Shown one piece after another: positions 1-6,919 of a stretch of DNA of 64,000 bases. Origin of the DNA: a virus; IMG/VR virus record IMGVR_UViG_3300009609_000001, positions 36,268 to 100,267 of that record; one strand, given 5' to 3'. A program made the position numbers and the translations under genes. Under the pieces are notes generated by a model. The model saw nothing but the letters and a program-made list of their open reading frames with translations, ran no database searches and was not told the origin of the DNA. The first letter of the stretch is position 1, and every line of letters starts with the position of its first letter.

Positions 1-84
1 GCCGGCTTCGTCGAGTGCCAGTTCCAGCACCGGCGCGGCGCTCTTGCGGGCCTCTACGCGAGCTGTAATTTCGGCGTCGGTCAT
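1..84 (-). CDS. Hypothetical protein, C-terminus outside window
   Basis: Only the first 28 codons are visible (starts MTDAEITARVEARK). The ATG overlaps the stop codon of the gene upstream in an ATGA junction, the coupling used throughout this leftward gene array, which is the main reason to accept it. No family can be recognised from so short a piece. Confidence 0.6.
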   Translation of the reverse strand, partial: MTDAEITARVEARKSAAPVLELALDEAG

Positions 85-755
85 GTTGCCTCCATAGCAA
101 TCAGCGAACCGGCTGGCTTGCCGGTGGGGCGGCGGCGCTCAAACTTCCGCGTTCCAACGCCGCCGGCAATCAGTGCTTCCACGATCTTCTTGACGCTGGT
201 TCGCTTGTTCCAGGGCATCGTTACTTCAAACGGGACGCTCTCGTCCCCGTTAGTGCAACAGCCGCCGAACTTCTCGCGCACAGTCATTGTGGCCGTGCCA
301 TCATCGTTGAACCGCAGTCCGCCGAACCTGTACCAGTCCTCGTTGGTTTTCCAGAACGCTTTTTTGACCTTCAAGTCAAATTGATGCTTGCCGCCTTCCC
401 AGAGGTCGTGTTCGCTCAGGCCGACGATGCAGTAGTAGCGCTCGTTGCTCATGCGGCAAGTTCGCTCCGTGCCAATCTCGCGGAGCAGTAGCCCGTGCCA
501 GTCGGGATCGAACTTGTCCACCACAAAGCCAACGGTGAAATCGTGAATCCCGCTCGTCTGGCAAATTACCAAGTCGCCGGGTTTGATCTTGTCATACTCG
601 CGGTGCTCAAAATGGACGTACTCCCGGCCAGCGGAGCGGTCGTGGAAGTCCAGTTGATACGCGCCGCGAGCCAACACAAGCATCGTCTGAAGCTCGCGAA
701 TGATGGTCAGCAGGATTCGCTCTTTGTCGGACATTTCGGGTGGGGCGATTCTCAT
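81..755 (-). CDS. Hypothetical protein, 224 aa
   Basis: Not recognised. Residues about 50-115 (KPGDLVICQTSG, then alternating hydrophobic and charged residues to YYCIVGL) look like a small beta-rich domain; the C-terminus is basic (RKFERRRPTGK). I chose the ATG at 755 because it makes an ATGA overlap with the gene upstream; an open frame extends further 5' but only as a shadow of that gene. It is part of the leftward early operon. Confidence 0.8.
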   Translation of the reverse strand: MRIAPPEMSDKERILLTIIRELQTMLVLARGAYQLDFHDRSAGREYVHFEHREYDKIKPGDLVICQTSGIHDFTVGFVVDKFDPDWHGLLLREIGTERTCRMSNERYYCIVGLSEHDLWEGGKHQFDLKVKKAFWKTNEDWYRFGGLRFNDDGTATMTVREKFGGCCTNGDESVPFEVTMPWNKRTSVKKIVEALIAGGVGTRKFERRRPTGKPAGSLIAMEAT

Positions 756-985
756 GCGTCGTCCTCCAGGGTTATCAAGCAGCCGAACCGACATCCATTG
801 CACCACTCGCCTGGAACGCCGCCGCCCTCGCATGGAATCGGCCCGTTCTTATCGAATTCGCTTTTCGCAGCCGCCGTCATTTGGTCCCACGGCTTGAATA
901 GTTCGGGGTCCGCAAAGCACTGCGCCTCTAGTTCTGCCTTGCGGCGAATCGTGCTGAGCCGGAACTTGTTGGCCTTAGTAGTCAT
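752..985 (-). CDS. Small Cys-containing protein, 77 aa
   Basis: The C-terminal part carries a Cys cluster (C-E-G-G-G, then CNGCRFGC), which may bind a metal. The stop overlaps the next start (ATGA at 755) and the start lies 11 bases inside the upstream gene, so it is translationally packed into the same message. No named family. Confidence 0.75.
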   Translation of the reverse strand: MTTKANKFRLSTIRRKAELEAQCFADPELFKPWDQMTAAAKSEFDKNGPIPCEGGGVPGEWCNGCRFGCLITLEDDA

Positions 986-1550
986 CGCGTAGCCTTTCCG
1001 CGTCTTTCTTCAGTGCCGATATGCTCATTTCCAGGCTGTCACGCGGCGGCTTGTTCATCCATCCCAGCATGGTGGCAATGCTCTTGACGGTACGCCACTC
1101 TTCGTCATACCAGCGCTTCCAGCCTTCAGCCGCTTCGCGTGCGTTCCCCGGCACCGTGCCGTCCGGGAATTGCAGCCGGCACACGGGCGGGTCGAGTTCG
1201 GATTCAAGCGCGGCGATGCGGGCTTTTAGCGTGCGGTTCTCCTCCCAGACGGCCGTAACGTCGGCGCTGTTCTTCTCGAAGATGTCGCACGCCTCATTGA
1301 TTCGCTTGTTCTGTTCCTCAAGTTGCTTTATGCGTCCCTTGTCCTCCGAAGCCGCCTTACAGTACCCCTGCAAGTGCCGGAACTTATCTTCGTTCAGCAG
1401 CCGCAACTGTTTGATCTCCGCAGCCGCCAGCGTGAACACGTCCTGCTCTTGCACGCCGGTCACGCCCAGCGCTTCCCAGAGCTTGTCCAAGCCGGCGTGG
1501 TATTGCTCCGGGCTGATGTCGAATTTGGAACGCATTGTTTCGTCTCTCAT
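975..1550 (-). CDS. Coiled-coil protein, 191 aa
   Basis: Residues about 40-115 form heptad-like runs (EIKQLRLLNEDKF, RIKQLEEQNKRI, LKARIAALESEL) that predict a coiled coil. The second half is aromatic (EGWKRWYDEEW). Start 1550 is preferred because it forms an ATGA junction with a 38-codon gene upstream; another in-frame ATG lies five codons later. Function unknown; the coiled coil suggests dimerisation. Confidence 0.8.
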   Translation of the reverse strand: MRDETMRSKFDISPEQYHAGLDKLWEALGVTGVQEQDVFTLAAAEIKQLRLLNEDKFRHLQGYCKAASEDKGRIKQLEEQNKRINEACDIFEKNSADVTAVWEENRTLKARIAALESELDPPVCRLQFPDGTVPGNAREAAEGWKRWYDEEWRTVKSIATMLGWMNKPPRDSLEMSISALKKDAERLRDDY

Positions 1551-1663
1551 TGGCAAAGCATCCTGATTGTGTTCTTGAGCCGCAGGAACGCGAGATACCA
1601 CATTAGCTCTTGCTTCTCGGCGGCCGTGCAGCCGTTGGATTTGCACCATTCACGGAAGGTCAT
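1547..1663 (-). CDS. Very small protein, 38 aa
   Basis: Short reading frame (begins MTFREWCKSNGCTAAEKQ) that fills exactly the space between two genes and is joined to both by ATGA overlaps (1663/1660 and 1550/1547). This perfect tiling, with no gap or long overlap, is the evidence that it is translated. Helical, with two Cys; function unknown. Confidence 0.65.
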   Translation of the reverse strand: MTFREWCKSNGCTAAEKQELMWYLAFLRLKNTIRMLCQ

Positions 1664-1914
1664 GGCTCGATTCCAAAGGCTGGGTGCCGTGCATCGCAGC
1701 GTGAGCACCCAAGGTCGCTAAAGTCATAAATCGGCTTTCCGCAGTGCGGGCAAATCGGCTCATCTTCTTGCGGCTCGCACGATGCGGCCACGGCGCAGCA
1801 ACCATCACACGAACCTAATCCAATTGGACAATTGCACACACTGCACAAATCGTCGTCCGGCGTTCCGCCGCACCATGCCTCTTGCTCGATTCCCCAGTCG
1901 TGATGGCTACTCAT
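1660..1914 (-). CDS. Cys-rich zinc-ribbon-like protein, 84 aa
   Basis: Contains several CxxC pairs (CSVCNC, CDGCC, CPHCGK, CSRCD), the pattern of one or two zinc ribbons. An in-frame ATG at 1923 sits directly against the GGAAGG ribosome site, while the ATG at 1914 is at normal spacing, so I start at 1914 (MSSHHDWG). One of a group of small Cys-rich proteins in this arm; role unknown, possibly nucleic-acid or protein binding. Confidence 0.75.
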   Translation of the reverse strand: MSSHHDWGIEQEAWCGGTPDDDLCSVCNCPIGLGSCDGCCAVAASCEPQEDEPICPHCGKPIYDFSDLGCSRCDARHPAFGIEP

Positions 1915-2098
1915 GTTTTTCATCCTTCCAGAGCGGTCGATTGTCGCTCTCTGGGTTACGCGGCACTTGGCCAGAGCCGGGGCAAACGCTCCGGCATGGC
2001 TTTGGGTAATCGTGCGTCGGGATCAACTGGTTGCGGGCGCTGAATAGCTCGCCGCAGTGCGGGCACATAACGAGCGTGCGTGTGTAGGGTTCGTTCAT
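1907..2098 (-). CDS. Small zinc-finger-like protein, 63 aa
   Basis: N-terminal CPHCGELF followed by CRSVCPGSG gives four Cys in a zinc-ribbon arrangement. Ends with a charged tail (PLWKDEKHE). The stop overlaps the start of the next gene. No specific family recognised; it resembles short phage zinc ribbons of unknown function. Confidence 0.75.
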   Translation of the reverse strand: MNEPYTRTLVMCPHCGELFSARNQLIPTHDYPKPCRSVCPGSGQVPRNPESDNRPLWKDEKHE

Positions 2099-2103
2099 TG
2101 CGT

Positions 2104-2460
2104 TTACTCCACAAGGTCAATGCAGGAATCGTCTGGCAACTTGCACGTATCGTCCAACAGAATGAAGCTGGTCGGCTGGCCCGGCGTCACGCGCACCAAC
2201 CGGCCGACTTCCCAGGTTGCAAACACTGGCGGCTTGTCGCCGGTTCCGCCGCAATCGGGGCAAACATCCGGCCCAACAATCTCGCCGCCGGAAACGTAGG
2301 CCGGTTGATAGCCGCCAGTCCCGTCGCACGCTGTGCACTTCTCAAGCGGCATGGCCACGTTCTTGCTGTCGCATAGCTTCTCGCCGCAAAGGCTGCAACG
2401 CTGGATGATTCGGCCACAGGCTTCGATGCGTGGGCCGGCGATGTGGGTTGTGCTAGTCAT
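2104..2460 (-). CDS. DnaJ-type zinc-finger protein, 118 aa
   Basis: Carries CSLCGEKLC and two CxxCxGxG modules (CTACDGTGG and CPDCGGTGD), the signature of the DnaJ central zinc domain, but has no J domain. It could act as a zinc-dependent protein-binding module. ATG at 2460 shares its A with the TGA of the upstream frame (TGATG); a TTG one codon earlier is less likely. Confidence 0.8.
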   Translation of the reverse strand: MTSTTHIAGPRIEACGRIIQRCSLCGEKLCDSKNVAMPLEKCTACDGTGGYQPAYVSGGEIVGPDVCPDCGGTGDKPPVFATWEVGRLVRVTPGQPTSFILLDDTCKLPDDSCIDLVE

Positions 2461-2585
2461 CAATTCGCCTCCGCCATTTTTGCTTCCATCTTGTTCGCCA
2501 ACTCACGCAACGCCTGCGGCATTTCTAGGCGGCGCACGTCCGCAATCTTAGGACATGGGCCGCTGTAGCCGTGAAACTTGAACAT
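2460..2585 (-). CDS. Small protein or C-terminal part of a frameshifted gene
   Basis: From ATG 2585 this frame encodes 41 residues (MFKFHGYSGPCPKIADVRRL...) ending in a TGATG junction with the next gene. The frame is open and protein-like further upstream (ICLPRGEE before the Met), while the overlapping frame 2548-2706 loses protein character at the same place. One single-base shift near 2610-2620 would join MMRYSNKHERPSDAMIRK... to this sequence as one protein of about 85 residues. Confidence 0.5.
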   Translation of the reverse strand: MFKFHGYSGPCPKIADVRRLEMPQALRELANKMEAKMAEAN

Positions 2586-2706
2586 TTCCTCGCCGCGCGG
2601 CAGACAGATCGTTCGGTTCTGCCTTGAGCAGCTTGCGGGCCTTGCGAATTACCTTCCGAATCATGGCATCGCTCGGGCGCTCGTGTTTGTTTGAGTACCG
2701 CATCAT
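2548..2706 (-). CDS. Small basic protein, 52 aa (possibly 5' part of frameshifted gene)
   Basis: Starts at an ATGA junction with the upstream gene. The N-terminal 30 residues (HERPSDAMIRKVIRKARKLL) look like a genuine basic helix, but the last 20 (SAARRGNVQVSRLQRPMS) look like out-of-frame translation, and the adjacent frame continues plausibly. Either two overlapping small genes or one gene with a shift. Confidence 0.5.
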   Translation of the reverse strand: MMRYSNKHERPSDAMIRKVIRKARKLLKAEPNDLSAARRGNVQVSRLQRPMS

Positions 2707-2906
2707 TGCTCCGGGTCGTGATACCACCAACTGATATGCAACGGGACGCAGGGCAGGAAGCAAATCCACATATCCACGCAATGCCCACTCGTTTTCCAGA
2801 ATGCGCCAACCCAGCAGTCGGCAAGCTTGAATTCAAATTGCCAGTGCCAGCCTTCAAAGACAAGTCGCCGGGTTATCGGGCCGTAGCCAAAGAGAAGTCG
2901 TTTCAT
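2703..2906 (-). CDS. Trp-rich small protein, 67 aa
   Basis: Unusually aromatic (FEGWHWQFEFKL, WVGAFWK, WICFLPCVPLHISWWYHD). Similar short proteins with a Trp-rich body and a C-terminal P-x-H-x-x-W are common in phage early regions without known function; this is a pattern resemblance only. ATGA overlaps at both ends support translation. Confidence 0.7.
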   Translation of the reverse strand: MKRLLFGYGPITRRLVFEGWHWQFEFKLADCWVGAFWKTSGHCVDMWICFLPCVPLHISWWYHDPEQ

Positions 2907-3232
2907 TCAAAGTCTCCACGTTCAGGCTGCGCGTCGTTCTCGATTTCTGCGCTGCGTTCCGTCGCCTCATCCAACTCATCTTGAATATCCCAAATCGTGG
3001 CCGATATTTCCGACGCAGTTGGCGACGGGTCGTCAATCGACCTCCCAGCCGTGTGCTTATCGCAACCGCCGCTCACCATCTTGCTATAACGATGCGACTC
3101 CGGGTTAAGGCACAACGCCTGCATTTCCTGCCCGCCAATCTGCGCGGCGCATCGCTCACTCCAAAACTTGCAGCCGTCGCAAGTGCCACAGCCCACTGTC
3201 TGCATCGCTGATTTCCAGCTTGGGTCGAACAT
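2903..3232 (-). CDS. Cys-rich protein, 109 aa
   Basis: N-terminal half has CGTCDGCKFWSERC and later C-x10-SGGCDKH, a possible zinc site; the C-terminal half is acidic and helical (DIQDELDEATERSAEIEND). ATG 3232 follows a GAGGG ribosome site at good spacing and is preferred to an upstream TTG. Function unknown. Confidence 0.75.
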   Translation of the reverse strand: MFDPSWKSAMQTVGCGTCDGCKFWSERCAAQIGGQEMQALCLNPESHRYSKMVSGGCDKHTAGRSIDDPSPTASEISATIWDIQDELDEATERSAEIENDAQPERGDFE

Positions 3233-3236
3233 TGGA

Positions 3237-3488
3237 TTAACCCTCAAGTTGTTGTCGCTTTCTGAATTCGTGCATCGCCATTGGTTCGCTCAACTCGCCC
3301 TGTCGCTCCCGGCATCGGTCGCAAGCCGGCTGTCCGCCCCACTCTCCCTGCCAGTCATTCGGCAAGATCAAATCTTCGTACATCGGAATCCCGCTCGCGT
3401 GCGAATCGTCGCCGCACACTACGCACTCCGCGACGATCGGCCAGAGTTCGATGACTTGGACGCGGCCTCTTTCTTCCTTCGTTTCCAT
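3237..3488 (-). CDS. Small zinc-binding-like protein, 83 aa
   Basis: Two CxxC pairs (CVVCGDDS and CDRCRERQ) separated by about 37 residues, with a Trp-rich middle (NDWQGEWGGQ), suggest a single zinc site. Preceded by a GAGG ribosome site. No family recognised. Confidence 0.7.
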   Translation of the reverse strand: METKEERGRVQVIELWPIVAECVVCGDDSHASGIPMYEDLILPNDWQGEWGGQPACDRCRERQGELSEPMAMHEFRKRQQLEG

Positions 3489-3556
3489 GCCAACCTCAAT
3501 CCTTCGCTGATGCGCCGTTGACGTTCAGTGATGGGGACACGGCTATTCTTCGTCAT
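3419..3556 (-). CDS. Very basic small protein, 45 aa
   Basis: Begins MTKNSRVPITERQRRISEGL and continues with RLAWKRRKKE, a motif like the short S-x-G-x-R-x-A-W-x-x-R DNA-binding modules seen beside phage nucleases. It overlaps the start of the next gene by 70 bases, so the Ser-rich C-terminus may be partly non-functional or the frame may be fortuitous. Confidence 0.4.
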   Translation of the reverse strand: MTKNSRVPITERQRRISEGLRLAWKRRKKEAASKSSNSGRSSRSA

Positions 3557-3743
3557 CCTCGTCGTCATCCTCGCCCTCGGCCAGTTCGTCCAAATCTTCC
3601 GCCAGCGCGTACAGGTCATCCGTGATTCGGTCGCACTCGTTCTCCTCGTCGTCGCTCATGTGCCGGCGTGTTTCTGCGCTCTGTAGATCGAACGCCACGG
3701 ATCGAAGCGCTCCAGCAGCAGACGTGATCTTTTGGTTTTTCAT
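3543..3743 (-). CDS. Acidic small protein, 66 aa
   Basis: Helical N-terminus then a strongly acidic tail (AEDLDELAEGEDDDEDDEE). Acidic phage peptides of this kind can mimic DNA or bind basic host proteins, but nothing specific supports that here. Standard ATG; the downstream frame starts inside its 3' end. Confidence 0.65.
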   Translation of the reverse strand: MKNQKITSAAGALRSVAFDLQSAETRRHMSDDEENECDRITDDLYALAEDLDELAEGEDDDEDDEE

Positions 3744-3778
3744 TCGGTTATCGCCTCCCCGGTTTCACAGTCGAACAT

Positions 3779-4066
3779 CTATCGTCCCTCCGTAATCGCA
3801 CGCGGTTCATCGTCAATCCAAATGTCAATCGGCAAGCCGCGCTGCTTCATATGCCAGTCCTTCGCGGCCAGGCTGGTGAAGTGAATCGGCACCGGCACCT
3901 TGCATTCTTCGTAGTTCTCTGCGGTCGGTCGCCGGCAGGAGACGCACAAGACAAGATGCCCTCGAGCGCGGGCCAGCGCGATGAAGGCGTCCCATAGCTC
4001 GGAATCGGCTGTGTATGTGCCGTCGTAATCGAGCGCGATGCGCAGGCGCTTGGCTGGTTCGGTCAT
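3779..4066 (-). CDS. HAD-like hydrolase domain protein, 95 aa
   Basis: Begins with RIALDYDGTYT, matching HAD motif I (DxDGT), and ends with IDIWIDDEPRAI, matching the motif IV acidic pair near the C-terminus. The size fits a minimal cap-less HAD phosphatase. Start chosen at the ATGA junction with the upstream gene; both begin MTEP. In phages such enzymes are usually nucleotide or polynucleotide phosphatases; the substrate here is unknown. Confidence 0.8.
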   Translation of the reverse strand: MTEPAKRLRIALDYDGTYTADSELWDAFIALARARGHLVLCVSCRRPTAENYEECKVPVPIHFTSLAAKDWHMKQRGLPIDIWIDDEPRAITEGR

Positions 4067-4272
4067 TTCCTGCCGTCGCTTTCTTTTATGGTCGTCGCAC
4101 CGTGCTCGCGGAGAAACGATTCCGCCTCTTGCTGCGAGCCGCAGTCGATATGCAAGCCTTTGGTTTGAACCATGTCCACGCACCACAGGCCGTGTAATCC
4201 GATGTAGGCGCGGCCCACGTAGACGCCGCGCGCATCGAATGCGGTTAGTTCGGTGATGATCGGTTCAGTCAT
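4063..4272 (-). CDS. Hypothetical protein, 69 aa
   Basis: Single small alpha/beta-looking domain (MTEPIITELTAFDARG..., then SQQEAESFLREHG). ATGA overlaps at both ends place it in the early operon between the HAD-like gene and a larger helical protein. Not recognised. Confidence 0.7.
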   Translation of the reverse strand: MTEPIITELTAFDARGVYVGRAYIGLHGLWCVDMVQTKGLHIDCGSQQEAESFLREHGATTIKESDGRK

Positions 4273-4865
4273 TGGATTCCCTTCTCTTTCAGCAGCCCCG
4301 ACAACTCGCGGGCTTGTTCCAGAGCGGCGATGCGGGATTCTGCGGCCTGCAACGCGAGAATCACCCGCTCGTCAAGCGGCATCATGCGACCATCGACGAT
4401 TGGACCAACACCACGCGAGCGGCAGGTGTCTGCGATGTTCGCCAGCGTGTTGCCGGCATTGCCGGAGTTGTCCATTTCGAACTGAATATCCTTTCGCAGC
4501 CTCTCGATTTCGCAAGCTAGGCACGGCTTTCCGGCCTGCTTGTCGCGATGGTCCGGGCAGAGATTGTTGGCGAGTGAGTTCCGACACTTCAGGGTCAGCC
4601 GCTTGTTTTCTTTTTCGACGGCTTCAAGCGATGTACGCTCCACCAGCACGTACTTATTTGGGTCAATCGGTTTGCCGCGAACAGACTGAATTGCCTTCTT
4701 CGTATAGTCGCTCAGACCAACACATCCGGGATCGCAAATCACGCTTTGCAGCACGTCACGTAGCCGCTCAATCTCCTGCGCCTCCAAGCCGTCGGGTGAA
4801 GGCGCCGCCGTCGCTACGGGCGGGGTGGTGTTGGGCGGGGTCAGGGCGGGTAGGGTTTGGGTCAT
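4269..4865 (-). CDS. Helical protein with Cys motif, 198 aa
   Basis: Pro/Thr-rich N-terminus, then helical segments (QEIERLRDVLQSVI, ERTSLEAVEKENKRL, ESRIAALEQARELSGLL) that suggest coiled coil, with a Cys-containing middle (LCPDHRDKQAGKPCLACE). ATGA junctions at both ends. No family recognised. Confidence 0.75.
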   Translation of the reverse strand: MTQTLPALTPPNTTPPVATAAPSPDGLEAQEIERLRDVLQSVICDPGCVGLSDYTKKAIQSVRGKPIDPNKYVLVERTSLEAVEKENKRLTLKCRNSLANNLCPDHRDKQAGKPCLACEIERLRKDIQFEMDNSGNAGNTLANIADTCRSRGVGPIVDGRMMPLDERVILALQAAESRIAALEQARELSGLLKEKGIQ

Positions 4866-5497
4866 TTGATCCTCAAGGGTTCTATCTTTCGCAGTTGCTC
4901 GATGCGCTTCGTCGCGAGCGTCAAGAGCGTTTCTTCCGTGGCTTCCGGTTTGCAACTCGTTTCCGCAATCTCATCAGCCACGGAACGCCAAGCCCGCAAC
5001 AGCCGGTGCTTTCTCAGGCAGCCGGCGTAGTATCCCATGTGCGTACTGACGCATGCGCACGGCCTGAGGATTCCTTCCAGCCAGTCGATTGCGTCGCGCC
5101 CGCTCTCGAATCCGCCGGCCGATGCGATCTTCTTCCACCAGCCGGATTCCTTGAGCCAGTCCCGGAACGCCGCTGGTACGTGCGCTGGTATCGCTTTTTC
5201 CTTGGCTTCGATCAGTGCCGCAAACAGCATCGCATGCTCCTCCAGAAAGAAGTCTCTCCGCGTCAGTTTCCAAGCAGCGTCGATATCCTTTGACTCCCAG
5301 AACACCAGCAGGTTCGCCAGTAACTCCCGCTCCATGTCCGTGTCACAAGGCGTTCGTTTCTCCAGCAGTTTCCGATGCCGCCGCTGTTGCTCAATCGCCT
5401 GAAAGAACTTGAGCCGTTTGAGTTCGATCTTCTCCCAGGCTGCTTGGGCTTCCGGGTCGGCAAAGGTTGGTGTTGGGTTTGGCTTCGTTGCTTCCAT
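4862..5497 (-). CDS. Stand-alone DnaB N-terminal-like domain protein, 211 aa
   Basis: Residues about 53-190 resemble the N-terminal domain of replicative DnaB helicases: MERELLANLLVFW (helix 1), RRDFFLEEHAMLFAAL (the DF..x..H..ly.al signature), a GG-containing turn, then MGYYAGCLRKHRLLRAW. There is no P-loop or RecA-like ATPase domain. It could bind a host DnaB or primase as a loader or decoy; this is an inference. It begins 229 bases after the HNH gene upstream; I see no gene in that spacer. Confidence 0.65.
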   Translation of the reverse strand: MEATKPNPTPTFADPEAQAAWEKIELKRLKFFQAIEQQRRHRKLLEKRTPCDTDMERELLANLLVFWESKDIDAAWKLTRRDFFLEEHAMLFAALIEAKEKAIPAHVPAAFRDWLKESGWWKKIASAGGFESGRDAIDWLEGILRPCACVSTHMGYYAGCLRKHRLLRAWRSVADEIAETSCKPEATEETLLTLATKRIEQLRKIEPLRIK

Positions 5498-5725
5498 TCT
5501 TCACCAACCAACGGAAACTCAGGCGCGCACCACCACTAGCAAATACGTCTCCAGTAGCAGGTGTGCAAAACGCTCTTTGTGGTGATTTCAGCGGATCGTC
5601 GAAACGTATCCGCCGCGGAGTTCGCCCACCGGGTAGGGCAGCTTCCGTCCACGCCTGGCACAGCGCTATCCGCGTTACCGCCAACAGAGCGGCTATAATC
5701 CGGCGCACGGAAGGCCGGAATCCAC

Positions 5726-6463
5726 TTAGGAATTGGCCTCCACCTGCTTGGCTCGACTTCGCTTGTAACAGCGATTGCAAAGCCCTTTCCTGGTAGGTTT
5801 AGTTGGGATTCCACATGACGAGCACGGCGCCGCCGCCTTTGTTGGGCGCGGCGGTGCATCCATCAGCAATGCCATCGACGGGTCCACCCCGGCATAAATC
5901 CTCTTTTGCGTGCTGCTATACGACTTCCCGAGTTCTTTGCACCACGACTTTAGGCTTTGCTCTCGTCCGCCAATAACAATCCTTATCGTTCGGCGAGTGT
6001 TGTTTGACTGCTCAGCCGTGGTCGCCCACCTGCAATTTCCAGGCTCGTAATTGCCGTCGTTATTTACCCTCTCGATTGAGTGTCGTTCTGATGGGCGATT
6101 GCCCATGTCAGCAAGGAAGTTGGCAAACGAGTGCCGCCAGCGGTCGCAAACACTGATGCCGCGGCCGCCGTATCGATCGTATCCCTTGATGTTCTTTTTC
6201 TCACATCGCGCAATCATGCCAACCCAGACATGGTATTCAGGAGACTTAGAACGCCCATGCGTTCTGGTGCGCCCGCCAGAAATTTCGTTTCTTAGGCATC
6301 CGCAGCTCTTCTGCTGGCCAGAAACCATGTCCTCTCCACGAAATTCTCCTACAGTCCCGCAGGAGCAACGACAGATCCACCACGCCTTGCTTTTTCTCGT
6401 TTCGGCGTATCGAACTACCGTAAGCCGCCCGAATGTTTTTCCAGTGTGATCGATGCGCTTCAT
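5726..6463 (-). CDS. HNH-type endonuclease with zinc ribbons, 245 aa
   Basis: N-terminal GKTFGRLTVVRYAE and CRCSCG/KSCGCL form the zinc knuckle typical of phage HNH proteins. The core, about residues 85-150, reads YGGRGISVCDRW, then IERVNNDGNYEPGNCRWAT, containing the catalytic Asn/His-type site. A C-terminal CSSCGIPT...LCNRC finger is extra. It is one of four paralogues here (with 24110, 41973 and 62814). Probably a free-standing homing endonuclease that moves between phages. Stop/start TAATG with the upstream gene. Confidence 0.85.
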   Translation of the reverse strand: MKRIDHTGKTFGRLTVVRYAETRKSKAWWICRCSCGTVGEFRGEDMVSGQQKSCGCLRNEISGGRTRTHGRSKSPEYHVWVGMIARCEKKNIKGYDRYGGRGISVCDRWRHSFANFLADMGNRPSERHSIERVNNDGNYEPGNCRWATTAEQSNNTRRTIRIVIGGREQSLKSWCKELGKSYSSTQKRIYAGVDPSMALLMDAPPRPTKAAAPCSSCGIPTKPTRKGLCNRCYKRSRAKQVEANS

Positions 6464-6846
6464 TAGTTGCCTCTTACGGAGTTAAGCAATTGCACCCAGG
6501 CATGGACTTCTCCCCACGAAATGGCGCCTTGCTCCCTGTGCCTCAATTTGTTGATCGTGTTCAAGTCGAATAGCTCGCGATCTTCGATGAACTTTATTGC
6601 ACACTGCACCACGGCTGGCAGCCAAGACAGAATAGAGTCGTGGCACTGCCGACACGTCACCAGAAAGTTTTCCTTACAGCACCACTCGCTAGACTTTGAC
6701 CTCCTCGCAATCTCGTGAATGTCGAGAGTCCGTTTCTCGCGGCAGACGTGGCAGCGGTCGAAAGCCGCTCCCCACTCCGCGCGTTCCCTGAGCGCATCGG
6801 CGCTGGGATATGTCGGGCGGCGGCGGACAAGGGCACTTCGTTTCAT
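6463..6846 (-). CDS. HNH endonuclease-like protein, about 127 aa
   Basis: CHVCREKRTLDIHEIARRS followed by ENFLVTCRQCHD fits the classical HNH fold: Cys pair, catalytic His in the DIHEI position, Asn, and a second Cys pair. The start is uncertain. ATG 6846 has GGAAG close by; an ATG at 6969 would add 41 residues but overlaps the helicase gene by 50 bases. It lies directly downstream of the helicase, so it may serve recombination or be a homing nuclease. Confidence 0.7.
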   Translation of the reverse strand: MKRSALVRRRPTYPSADALRERAEWGAAFDRCHVCREKRTLDIHEIARRSKSSEWCCKENFLVTCRQCHDSILSWLPAVVQCAIKFIEDRELFDLNTINKLRHREQGAISWGEVHAWVQLLNSVRGN

Positions 6847-6919
6847 GTCTTCCAGCACTCGCCGAACTGTTGCGACCACAGCCGGCGGGTTTCCAGGGCG
6901 GAGGATGAGGGGTACTTTT

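Noticed and set aside
4253-5293. Long plus-strand frame in the early arm
   Set aside because: Opposite to three minus-strand genes joined by ATGA overlaps; Arg/Ser/Pro-rich shadow composition.
5391-5780. Possible gene in the 5498-5725 spacer
   Set aside because: No start with a ribosome site and no protein-like frame; left as a 228-base spacer.
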